Notes under the pieces: model-generated
Told to the model about the DNA's origin: nothing
The model's database searches: none
Seen by the model: only the letters and a program-made list of their open reading frames with translations
Position numbers and translations under genes: made by a program
NCBI RefSeq assembly: GCF_010672085.1
Contig: NZ_JAAHHT010000048.1
Span: forward strand, 1 to 47,991
Length of the DNA stretch: 47,991 nt
From: Okeania sp. SIO3I5
GTDB taxonomy: Bacteria; Cyanobacteriota; Cyanobacteriia; Cyanobacteriales; Microcoleaceae
Direction: 5' to 3'
Part shown: positions 9,546 through 17,576 of the stretch, in pieces
Numbering within the stretch: position 1 is the stretch's first letter
Layout of the letters: the number at the start of each line of letters is the position of its first letter

Positions 9546-10958
9546 CTAGGTTGCTGAATCAATCAAAAAAGACTTAGTAATTAGATTCTCCTCAAATCCT
9601 AATCTCACTCCAAATTTTTCCCCATGTCTAACACTAAACTTAAGCTGAATACAGTTATCATCTTCGTTAGATTTAGCTTCTAAAAATGTATTGTCTATAT
9701 CATCTAGAATTATCAATTTAAAGTTAGTTGGTAAGTAACGACTACTTTCAGGATGTACCCGTACTAATAGGGAAAATTTATTTTCACCTTTGGGTAATAT
9801 GGCTACTATTAATGCTACTAAATGGTTGGTTCCTGATATTTCTAAACTTTTGATTTGACGTTTTCCCGCCAGTGGATGGTTTTTGTCTATCATCCATAAA
9901 CTATCTATTGCTGCCCAACGAGTTTCTATATTTTTAGTATCTTGTAAAAGATAGACTAAAGCATTAATTACTTTGGGGTAATTCGGAGCTTTTTCTCCTA
10001 GTTTATAAGCTTCAATTTTTCGTTGTTCTTCATTACTACTATGATAAATTAAATCTATTGAATTATTAATTGATTGCCAGTCATCTGTTGTTGGTTTCCA
10101 CCTACTAAATGCCCAGTTTAATTTCCCTACTCTTTGTGCTAGAAATTCATCAATAGTTTGCCAACCAATTTCTACTATATCGTCAAACCATTTAGATAAA
10201 TTTATTGGTGTTTCAACAATTTCTCCTGCTAGTCGTCGTTGATATAATTGTTGTCGCAAATCTTCATTTACTAACAATGCACCCCATTGGGAAAATGGTA
10301 TATCTAGATGGGGAAAATCTTCTATTTCTTGACTGAGTTTTGCGAGTAGAATTTCTATCTGAGTTGCAGATAATATTGGTAAAGGTTCCACTTTTACTGT
10401 TTCGTGGGGACATAATTCTTGTGCTACCCACATTACATTTAAACTCTCAATAACGTTTTCTCCATGTATGTAATAAGAGCGATCGCTTTCATCATAAATT
10501 CCTTGATTTTTCAATTGTTGATGAGTTGCATATCCCCAAATTCTTAACCAACTATCATCAGGATTAATTTGTACTGCTAAATAATAATCAGCAACCCACT
10601 CAGGAATATCAACCCATTCTTGGGAAACGCGAAATTCGTCAGTATCTATTGTTTCACTGGGAATAATTACCAGTTTTGTTTGATTATTTCCCTGATTTAA
10701 AGTAATAGGTGTACCGTTGACTACTTCCCAAATACTGGTTAAATTTTCATCGGAATTAACAACAATTTGAAAATCGCGTTCAGTTTCTAACCATCTAATA
10801 ATGACTTGTAAAGACAAACGATTTAGATAAGCATTCCACTGGGAAATATTATTAGAAAATTGATGTTTTGCAGACCAGGCTTTATCTATATCTTTAGCTG
10901 ATAATTCTAATAGTAATTGCTGTGGATAAATGGCTATTAATTCTTCTAGTGTAGACAT
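9546..10958 (-). CDS. DUF1822 family protein
   Basis: A 470-residue cyanobacterial protein of unknown biochemical function. It has no signal peptide or membrane segment. The N-terminal ~200 residues carry the conserved pattern I associate with DUF1822 (WNAYLNRLSL, WLRIWGYATHQQLK, LNVMWVAQELCP); the C-terminal ~150 residues look like a beta-rich domain (SLLVRVHPESSRYLPTNFKL). DUF1822 genes in cyanobacteria are usually next to sigma-like regulators and CHAT, CHASE2 or DUF928 genes, exactly as here. It lies 81 bp after the sigma-like gene on the same strand and is probably cotranscribed. GAGGAACAATT precedes ATG 10958. Confidence 0.86.
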   Translation of the reverse strand: MSTLEELIAIYPQQLLLELSAKDIDKAWSAKHQFSNNISQWNAYLNRLSLQVIIRWLETERDFQIVVNSDENLTSIWEVVNGTPITLNQGNNQTKLVIIPSETIDTDEFRVSQEWVDIPEWVADYYLAVQINPDDSWLRIWGYATHQQLKNQGIYDESDRSYYIHGENVIESLNVMWVAQELCPHETVKVEPLPILSATQIEILLAKLSQEIEDFPHLDIPFSQWGALLVNEDLRQQLYQRRLAGEIVETPINLSKWFDDIVEIGWQTIDEFLAQRVGKLNWAFSRWKPTTDDWQSINNSIDLIYHSSNEEQRKIEAYKLGEKAPNYPKVINALVYLLQDTKNIETRWAAIDSLWMIDKNHPLAGKRQIKSLEISGTNHLVALIVAILPKGENKFSLLVRVHPESSRYLPTNFKLIILDDIDNTFLEAKSNEDDNCIQLKFSVRHGEKFGVRLGFEENLITKSFLIDSAT

Positions 10959-10974
10959 AATTGTTCCTCTTTAT

Positions 10975-11062
10975 TTTTAATTAATTAGGAATTAGGCAGA
11001 ACCGCCACATCTTGTAGGGGCAAATGGCATTCGCCCTTACTAAACGCCATTCACCCCTACAG
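10975..11062. repeat. Dispersed palindromic repeat at the 3' end of the sigma-like gene
   Basis: GTAGGGGCAAATGGCATTC and its partner around GCCATTCACCCCTAC overlap the last codons of the sigma-like gene and fill the gap to DUF1822. The sequence is related to the GGGCGAATGGCCATTCGCCC palindrome at 13113 and to the interiors of elements at 7855 and 27672. Confidence 0.6.
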
Positions 11063-12575
11063 ATAGCGTATTGTTTAAGAGTTTGCTTAAATCCTGTAAT
11101 GAAAAGTTTGCGTAGGGTGCGTTTTTGAGATAATTTTCAATAAAAACGGTTACTTTTTGCTTAACTGATTCTGATTTTGCTAGAGACTTAGAATAATTAT
11201 CTGCCACATATTTTTCTAACTCTATCTGCAAATTTTGCTTAACTTCAGCTAACTTCTTTTTCAAGTCATCTTCAGATATTTTTGGATACTGCTGTAGAAA
11301 TAATGACACTTTTGATTCACATTGACCATAAAATATCCTGCATAAGGAAATTTTATCTGGCATTCCTTCGATTTTAGTTGTCAAAAATTCAACAAATGGA
11401 GTCCTAAAATAATTTTCTAAGTATGGCTCCAGTTCTTTATCCATAACTTTCAGTTGTTCTGAATTAAGAGTTATCTGCCAGTTATTTTGACTCCAAATAC
11501 CGACAGCTTGCAAAATCTTTTTTCTCTGAGTTTGTATTCTTCTACCGACTGAACTTTGGTGACATCCTAAGAGGTATTTTCCTACATCTTCCTGACTAAT
11601 ATTTAACCCAAATACAAGTTCAAATAATTTTTTAGCTTCATCTGGTAAACTCTGAATCACATCAACTAATACTGTGTGGATTTGTTGCTGTAACTCTAGA
11701 CGTTCCTGTTGATAAATATGGTCATTATTAGCAACATTTTCCCAATCTTTTTCTATGTCAATTCCGTCTAGAGAGATGAAGGTTCTTTTTCTGGATCTTT
11801 TGAGTGCTTGTAGGCAAATATCAAGCAACCGCTTAATTTCCTGACCTGTAATTTTTTCCTTTTCAGGACTCAATTTTTGATACAGTTTGGCAAAGCCTTC
11901 TAGGTCTTTTTCTGAAGGAGGTTGGAGTTGTTTACTACCTTGTTTTTGGGTAGGAACATATTTCTTTTTGAAACATTGCCATGCCAGTAAACATCGACGC
12001 TTTTCTTCCTCTTTAATGTCGGCTAAATTTAAAGATTCTTTGAATTTTGTGATTGAAATATTTCTGAGTAATCCTGTATCCGAATATTTTTCTTGTTCTC
12101 TACCTTGCCTCAGTCTATCTATTACCTTTTGATAAATTTTACATCCGGCATAAGTTTTGAAACTGCTAATACTAGAATTATAGTCTTTAAATGTTTCAGG
12201 ATTAGCAGCAACTTCCCTAGCCATTAAAAAAACATCGACTTTGGTCATGTTGTAGTTATATGGTTGTAGCTTTTGATAAATTTTCAAAGCTTGGTAATAA
12301 CAATTTTCTTCTAGGTAAGCTGATAGATGATGGCTAGCAATTAATGATTGTAGGTTGGGAATTTTTCCATTTTCTGAATTGTGATTTTGTTGAGCAATTT
12401 TATAGAAATAAATAGATAAATATTGCTCGTTGATTTGGGGGTCAGTTTCAAAAATTTTCTTGATATTTATTTTTAAGGTATTGTCAGATATCCACCCAAT
12501 GTAAGGATAATCTTTTACCCCATCAACTTCGATAAAAGTTGAAAATTTTGCTTCTAGAGTTATACGTTTTCTCAT
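11040..12575 (-). CDS. Sigma-70-like regulatory protein of the DUF1822/CHAT neighbourhood
   Basis: A 511-residue protein. Residues about 300-345 contain a helix-turn-helix segment (LPDEAKKLFELVFGLNISQ, then GRRIQTQRKKIL) resembling sigma region 4. An earlier helical part (YAGCKIYQKVIDRLRQ, KEEEKRRCLLAWQCFKK) resembles a divergent sigma region 2. The C-terminal ~150 residues are a helical extension not seen in standard sigma factors. It may direct transcription of the neighbouring genes, though that is inference. ATG 12575 was chosen over an upstream in-frame TTG at 12587 because the upstream repeat copies keep an ATG at the matching place. The last codons (…SVGVNGV) come from a dispersed palindromic repeat, so the C-terminus may be recently remodelled. 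Confidence 0.78.
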   Translation of the reverse strand: MRKRITLEAKFSTFIEVDGVKDYPYIGWISDNTLKINIKKIFETDPQINEQYLSIYFYKIAQQNHNSENGKIPNLQSLIASHHLSAYLEENCYYQALKIYQKLQPYNYNMTKVDVFLMAREVAANPETFKDYNSSISSFKTYAGCKIYQKVIDRLRQGREQEKYSDTGLLRNISITKFKESLNLADIKEEEKRRCLLAWQCFKKKYVPTQKQGSKQLQPPSEKDLEGFAKLYQKLSPEKEKITGQEIKRLLDICLQALKRSRKRTFISLDGIDIEKDWENVANNDHIYQQERLELQQQIHTVLVDVIQSLPDEAKKLFELVFGLNISQEDVGKYLLGCHQSSVGRRIQTQRKKILQAVGIWSQNNWQITLNSEQLKVMDKELEPYLENYFRTPFVEFLTTKIEGMPDKISLCRIFYGQCESKVSLFLQQYPKISEDDLKKKLAEVKQNLQIELEKYVADNYSKSLAKSESVKQKVTVFIENYLKNAPYANFSLQDLSKLLNNTLSVGVNGV

Positions 12576-12905
12576 AGCGGTTAACAAGTTAATTTTAATA
12601 TGGCAATTCCTACAGTTATGGGGTAGATTTAAAATCCCCCTAAATCCCCCTTGGAAAGGGGGACTTTGAAGGCTTCCCCTTCTTAATTAATCAAGTTGAA
12701 AATTTTGCTTCTAGAGTTATACGTTTTATCATAATTGTTAACAAGTCAATGTTAATATGGCAATTCCTGCAGTTATGAGGTAGATTTAAAATCCCCCTAA
12801 ATCCCCCTTGGAAAGGGGGACTTTGAAGGCTTCCCCTTCTTAATTAATCAAGTTGAAAATTTTGCTTCTAGAGTTATATGTTTTATCATAATAGTTAACA
12901 AGTCA
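12536..12905 (-). repeat. 157-bp tandem array carrying copies of the sigma-like gene start
   Basis: On the minus strand, the real start (ATG at 12575) is preceded by two copies of itself at exactly 157-bp steps: ATG at 12732 and at 12889. Each opens the mini-ORF MIKRITLEAKFST and then meets TGA (12691-12732 and 12848-12889). The real protein starts MRKRITLEAKFST and continues. Between copies lie AATATGGCAATTCCT-type sequence and a C-rich dispersed palindrome (CCCCCTAAATCCCCCTTGG). The array is of the same kind as those before the kinase, DUF3119 and UPF0175 genes. Confidence 0.92.
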
Positions 12906-13438
12906 ATGTTAATAGTTATCAGTTATGACTAGCATCTAATAATTGACAACTAAGTTTTGGGATAATACCTGGAGGTTCATTTTGGGAAACTTCTCTTATG
13001 AAATTCCTTGTCTATTACTTTTTGGGAGAGAGTTGGAAAAATATGCACTTTATACTAAGTCCGGTTTATGGAATATCCTTTTGCGGTGATGGGGTAATGG
13101 TTAGAACAGTAAGGGCGAATGGCCATTCGCCCCTACAGGGTTTTGGTTATGACGTGAGGTCATCAATCTGAAAAGTTCTGTAAACTGCATATTTTGATAA
13201 TTGCATCCCGATAAATAAATAGGAATTATCTGTGTCATGTTAATAGTCAGTTTTGCTGACCATAATTTAGTTGCTTTGTCAACATGAATGGTGGGGAATG
13301 ATGGGAGCGATCGCTCAATCCTTCCGTATTTCCTTTAGCAATAATAATTGTTTGATTTGACATGATATATGTGGTTAGTTTAAGTTTATTAAAATGGTCA
13401 ATTTTTTGTTATTTTTATGTTAATTTCAGGAGTTTATT
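12906..13438. other. Intergenic region upstream of the TPR-CHAT gene
   Basis: No gene is seen. It contains a perfect palindrome GGGCGAATGGCCATTCGCCC (13113-13132) next to a GACGTGAGGTCAT sequence also present near 3893, and a HIP1-like site near 13307. The last 60 bp are AT-rich, probably the promoter region for the TPR-CHAT gene, ending in CAGGAG 8 bp before ATG 13439. Confidence 0.55.
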
Positions 13439-16400
13439 ATGAATCAAAAATGGCGTTTACTTCTGTGGAAATATTGCAGTTTAAGGAAAAGTATTGGGTT
13501 AGGGTTATTAACAGGTTTTGTGGCTTTGTTTTCCGTAGTTAATGTGATGATGGGCAGTTCTGTTGGAGCTAGTCAGCAGGAGGTTTTGGTGCAGGGAGAG
13601 GAGGAGCGATCGCTTGATAGTATTAGTCAAGAGGCTCAGAGGTTGTTATTAGAGGGTACTCAACTATATCAGCAGGGAACAAAGGAATCTGTACAAAAAG
13701 CGCTTCAGAAGTGGGAAAAGGCATTACCCCTTTTAAGGAAATTAGGTAATAAGCCAGGGGAAGCTATCGTACTTACTGCCCTTGCTAAAGTTTACGATGA
13801 TTTAGGAGAAAACCAAAAAGCACTCTTGTTCTACTACCAATCTTTATCTTTGTCGCGAGAAGTAGAAGATAAGAAAATAGAAGCTACTACTCTCAATAAT
13901 ATCGGTCTTGTTTATAATGATTTAGGAGAAAAGCAAAAGGCGCTAGATTATTTCAACCAATCTTTAGATCTGTCAAGGCAGGTAGGAGATAAAGCAATAG
14001 AAACTGCTAATCTCAACAATATTGGTGCAGTTTATAATGATTTAGGAGAAAAGCAAAAGGCACTAAAACTGTACAACCAATCCTTAGAGCTGTCAAGGCA
14101 GGTAGAAGATAAGAAAGTAGAAGCTTATACTCTCAACAATATTGGTGCAATTTATGATGATTTAGGAGAAAAGCAAAAGGCGCTAGAGTTCTACAACCAA
14201 TCCTTACCTGTGTCAAAACAGTTAGGAGATAAGAAAGGAGAAGCTACTACTCTCAACAATATTGGTGCAATTTATAATGATTTAGGAGAAAAGCAAAAGG
14301 CGCTAGAGTTCTACAACAAATCTTTACCTCTGTCAAAACAGCTAGGAGATAAGAAAGGAGAAGCTACTACTCTCAATGGTATTGGTGCAGTTTATAATGA
14401 TTTAGGAGAAAAGCAAAAGGCACAAGATTACTTCAACCAATCCTTAGAGCTGTCAAGGCAGATAGAAAATAAGGCAGTAGAAGCTACTACTCTGAATAAT
14501 ATTGGTGCAGTTTATAATGATTTAGGAGAAAAGCAAAAAGCCCGAGAACTATACAACCAATCCTTAGAGCTGTCAAGGCAGATAGGAGATAAGGCAGGAG
14601 AAGGTAATGCTCTCAATAATATTGGTCTGATTTACAACGATTTAGGAGAAAAGCAAAAAGCGCTAGAGTGCCTTAAGGAGTCCTTACCTCTTTTAACGCA
14701 GGTAGAAGATAAGCTAAGAGAAGCTAGAACTCGCCATAATATGGGTGCCATTTATGGTGATTTAGGAGAAAAGCAACAGGCGCTGGAGTTCCTCAACAAA
14801 TCCTTAACTTTGAGGCGACAAGTAGAAGATAAGGAAGGAGAAGCTATTACTCTCAATAGTATTGCTAGGATAAAACTTGAGAACGGCCAACTCAACGAAG
14901 CATTAACCGACATCAAACAAGCTATTGAAATCATTGAAAACTTACGCACTCAAGTAATTAGCCAAGAATTACGCACCTCCTTTTTTGCTGAATGGCAATT
15001 CATTTACCAAAATTACATATACATCCTCATGGAACTGCATAGACAAAACCCCAATGCCAACCACCACATCACAGCCTTAGAAATTTCTGAACGTGCCCGC
15101 GCTCGCAGTCTCATTGAACTACTTGCCGAAGCTAACGCCGATATCCGCAAAGACATCGACCCCGAACTCCTCCAACAAGAACGCCAACTTATCCAACGAA
15201 TAGGAGCCAAAACCCAAGCTCTACACACCAGCACACTCTCAAATGACGAACGAGAAAAAATAAAAACAGAAATCAGAAATACCCAAATCCAACTACAACA
15301 ACTGGAAACCGAAATCAAAAATATTAGCCCTCGTTATGCCAACCTTAAATATCCCGATCCCTTAACCATTAGTCAAATTCAAGAAGTAGTTGACAAAGAC
15401 ACCATCCTCTTATCCTACTGGTTAGGAGGAGACCGCAGTTACCTATGGGCAGTCACTCCCGACTCAGTAACCGTTCACGAACTCCCCAAAGCAGAAGATA
15501 TCGCTACCACCATAGAAGAATTTCTGAAATATCTCAAAGACAGAGCTGAACAGGATGCAGGTACAGGATCAGTAGAAATTAAAGCTGCCAAAGTCAGTGA
15601 AATGCTATTACTCCCAGTAGCAGATCAACTCAAAAACAAACGCCTCGCCATAGTCAGTGATGGCATTATCCAATACATTCCTTTCAGTGTATTACCGCCA
15701 CCACAAACCAACCCTGATTTACCATATCAACCCCTGATTGTCAACCATGAAATAGTCAACCTTCCCTCTGCATCCACCATTTACAACCAGAGGAAATACC
15801 CAAACCAACCAGCACCGAAAACTATAGCAGTTATGGCAGACCCAGTTTTCAATGCCGACGATGAACGAGTCACAAATAAAAACATCTCCCAAGATGACAC
15901 TACTGAGCAAGAGTTAAAAATCACTGTATCCCTCACCAGAGGTACAGCACTTGAAGGTCAAGAATGGGGAAGACTGAAGTATACGCGCCAGGAAGCAGAC
16001 CAAATATTAGCATTAGCACCTGATAACCAAAAGATGCAAGTTTATGATTTTGCAGCCAACCTCAAAAACGCCCAAGCTTCAGAAATAAGTGAGTATAGGG
16101 TTGTACATTTAGCCACCCACGGATTTTTCAATGATGAATTGCCGGAAAACTCTGGCATAGTGTTATCACTGGTGAACAAACAAGGAAAGGAAGTAGAAGG
16201 TTATTTGACAACACCCAATGTATTTAACTTAAACTTACCAGCAGAATTAATAGTATTGAGTGCGTGTGAAACTGGGTTGGGTAAAAATGTGAGTGGAGAA
16301 GGTTTAGTGGGGTTGACTAGAGGTTTGATGTATGCAGGAGGGGAACGAGTGATGGTAAGTTTATGGACGGTGAATGATGAGGGTACATCAGAGTTGATGG

Positions 16401-16540
16401 TAAAATTTTATCAGAAAATGTGGGAGGAAAAGTTATCGCCAGCAGCAGCGTTGCGAGCAGCACAGTTGGAAATGTGGAATGATGGTGAGGTGGCATTTTT
16501 GTGGTCGCCGTTTGTGTTGCAGGGGGAATGGCGTGATTGA
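13439..16540 (+). CDS. TPR-CHAT caspase-like protease, membrane-anchored or secreted
   Basis: A 1,033-residue protein. The N-terminus has a basic head and hydrophobic helix (about residues 18-42), which is a signal or anchor. Residues about 80-480 hold ten consecutive 40-residue TPR units (YNDLGEKQKAL-type cores). After a helical linker, residues about 690-1030 form a CHAT domain, a clan CD caspase-like peptidase, with His894 (HLATHGFF) and Cys943 (LSACETG) as the expected dyad, followed by the family's VSLWTVND motif. It is therefore probably an active cysteine protease whose TPRs sense a partner. AGGAG precedes ATG 13439. It is transcribed away from the sigma-like gene and towards the DUF928 gene. 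The substrate is unknown. Confidence 0.93.
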   Translation: MNQKWRLLLWKYCSLRKSIGLGLLTGFVALFSVVNVMMGSSVGASQQEVLVQGEEERSLDSISQEAQRLLLEGTQLYQQGTKESVQKALQKWEKALPLLRKLGNKPGEAIVLTALAKVYDDLGENQKALLFYYQSLSLSREVEDKKIEATTLNNIGLVYNDLGEKQKALDYFNQSLDLSRQVGDKAIETANLNNIGAVYNDLGEKQKALKLYNQSLELSRQVEDKKVEAYTLNNIGAIYDDLGEKQKALEFYNQSLPVSKQLGDKKGEATTLNNIGAIYNDLGEKQKALEFYNKSLPLSKQLGDKKGEATTLNGIGAVYNDLGEKQKAQDYFNQSLELSRQIENKAVEATTLNNIGAVYNDLGEKQKARELYNQSLELSRQIGDKAGEGNALNNIGLIYNDLGEKQKALECLKESLPLLTQVEDKLREARTRHNMGAIYGDLGEKQQALEFLNKSLTLRRQVEDKEGEAITLNSIARIKLENGQLNEALTDIKQAIEIIENLRTQVISQELRTSFFAEWQFIYQNYIYILMELHRQNPNANHHITALEISERARARSLIELLAEANADIRKDIDPELLQQERQLIQRIGAKTQALHTSTLSNDEREKIKTEIRNTQIQLQQLETEIKNISPRYANLKYPDPLTISQIQEVVDKDTILLSYWLGGDRSYLWAVTPDSVTVHELPKAEDIATTIEEFLKYLKDRAEQDAGTGSVEIKAAKVSEMLLLPVADQLKNKRLAIVSDGIIQYIPFSVLPPPQTNPDLPYQPLIVNHEIVNLPSASTIYNQRKYPNQPAPKTIAVMADPVFNADDERVTNKNISQDDTTEQELKITVSLTRGTALEGQEWGRLKYTRQEADQILALAPDNQKMQVYDFAANLKNAQASEISEYRVVHLATHGFFNDELPENSGIVLSLVNKQGKEVEGYLTTPNVFNLNLPAELIVLSACETGLGKNVSGEGLVGLTRGLMYAGGERVMVSLWTVNDEGTSELMVKFYQKMWEEKLSPAAALRAAQLEMWNDGEVAFLWSPFVLQGEWRD
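13790..14880 (+). repeat. 120-bp in-frame repeats encoding TPRs
   Basis: Nine to ten tandem 120-bp units within the TPR-CHAT gene. Each repeats a GATTTAGGAGAAAAGCAAAA core in register. The units encoding VYNDLGEKQKALEFYN near 14161 and 14281 are almost identical, indicating recent unit duplication; the last two units are the most diverged. Confidence 0.9.
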
Positions 16541-16733
16541 AGTCAGAAGTTAGAAGTCAGAAGTCAGAAGTTCGGTAGGGTGCGTTACACTTCGTTAACG
16601 CACCGCCAAATCTACAATGTTTCAGTGGGTTACGCGGAAGTCAGAAGTTATCAGTCCAGTAACGCAACGCCAAGTCTACAATGTTTCGGTGGGTTACGCT
16701 GGCGCTAACCCACCCTACAATAATGTGAGAGAA
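16541..16733. repeat. Intergenic repeats between TPR-CHAT and DUF928 genes
   Basis: It begins with AGAAGTC/AGAAGTT heptamers, then two versions of a GGTGGGTTACGC- and GTGCGTTACACTTCGTTAAC-type dispersed palindrome (16576-16605 and 16660-16722). The convergent genes on both sides suggest this is a shared transcription end. Confidence 0.6.
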
Positions 16734-17525
16734 TTATTCAACTGTACAGCAGTCAACAATAGGTTTGTCAGAAAATTCATCTAACTTCACTGCTTCTGCT
16801 CCCAGTAAATCTTCCCAGTCAGTTTTTACCGTCTCATCCTGCGGTTTAGCTAGTCGCATTTCTGCTAAACTCGTCAAACTATCTAACCAGAAACCATTAG
16901 CAGCATAAATAATTGCGCGATCGCGTCCTAAAGCAGCAGCACCCAACTCACTCTCCAACTCAGAAATAGACTTTCGTCGCACCTCACCAGAAACGGTAAT
17001 ATTTTGACTAGAATCTTTTGGGTCACAGATAACAGCAAATGCCCAAGAATATTGTCTATCAATTTCTAAAGGCGATACCGTTTCTGGTAATGTCACCCGA
17101 ATAATTCCAGGAGTATTTTCTAGAAGAAACTGAACGCGATAAACCTTATCTTGCTTTTTCCTTGGTGGTTTTGCATTGAACAAAAATTTGGCCTCTAACC
17201 CCTGTATTTCGGGATAAGGAACATAAAACCAAAAAGTCGGATATTTGGTACTGGTTAATATAGGACTGTTTATAGGTACTAAAGCAGTCAAAGGTGGTTC
17301 GAGTGGGGGACATTCCCCGCGAGTACCAGTATCACTCCGCTTGTTGGGAGACCCTTGAGATTCCCCTTCTGGCATTTTAAACCTTACTGGGGGATGATTC
17401 TTATTTTCAGCACTAGCATTATATGTTAATATTAGTAATTGGTCAAAAGCATTAAAAGTGGGAATAAGTGCCATAATAATGCTAATTAAAGTTGATAAGA
17501 AACAAAATTTTACAACTTTATTCAT
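16734..17525 (-). CDS. DUF928 domain-containing exported protein
   Basis: A 263-residue protein with an N-terminal signal peptide or anchor (hydrophobic about residues 6-28, FCFLSTLISIIMALI). A linker rich in Gly, Ser and Pro follows, containing DTGTRGECP. The main domain (about 75-240) has the DUF928 pattern: TKYPTFWFYVPY, beta-rich strands, DRQYSWAFAVIC, and a helical C-terminus. It is probably periplasmic and not catalytic by any motif I recognise. It is divergent from the CHAT-CHASE2 gene (51 bp between starts), so the two likely share a bidirectional promoter. DUF928 with CHASE2 and CHAT genes is a recurrent cyanobacterial association. Confidence 0.87.
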   Translation of the reverse strand: MNKVVKFCFLSTLISIIMALIPTFNAFDQLLILTYNASAENKNHPPVRFKMPEGESQGSPNKRSDTGTRGECPPLEPPLTALVPINSPILTSTKYPTFWFYVPYPEIQGLEAKFLFNAKPPRKKQDKVYRVQFLLENTPGIIRVTLPETVSPLEIDRQYSWAFAVICDPKDSSQNITVSGEVRRKSISELESELGAAALGRDRAIIYAANGFWLDSLTSLAEMRLAKPQDETVKTDWEDLLGAEAVKLDEFSDKPIVDCCTVE

Positions 17526-17576
17526 GGGACTATTATATAAATTGTTAAACCAGTACCGAACTATTATAACTTTAAT

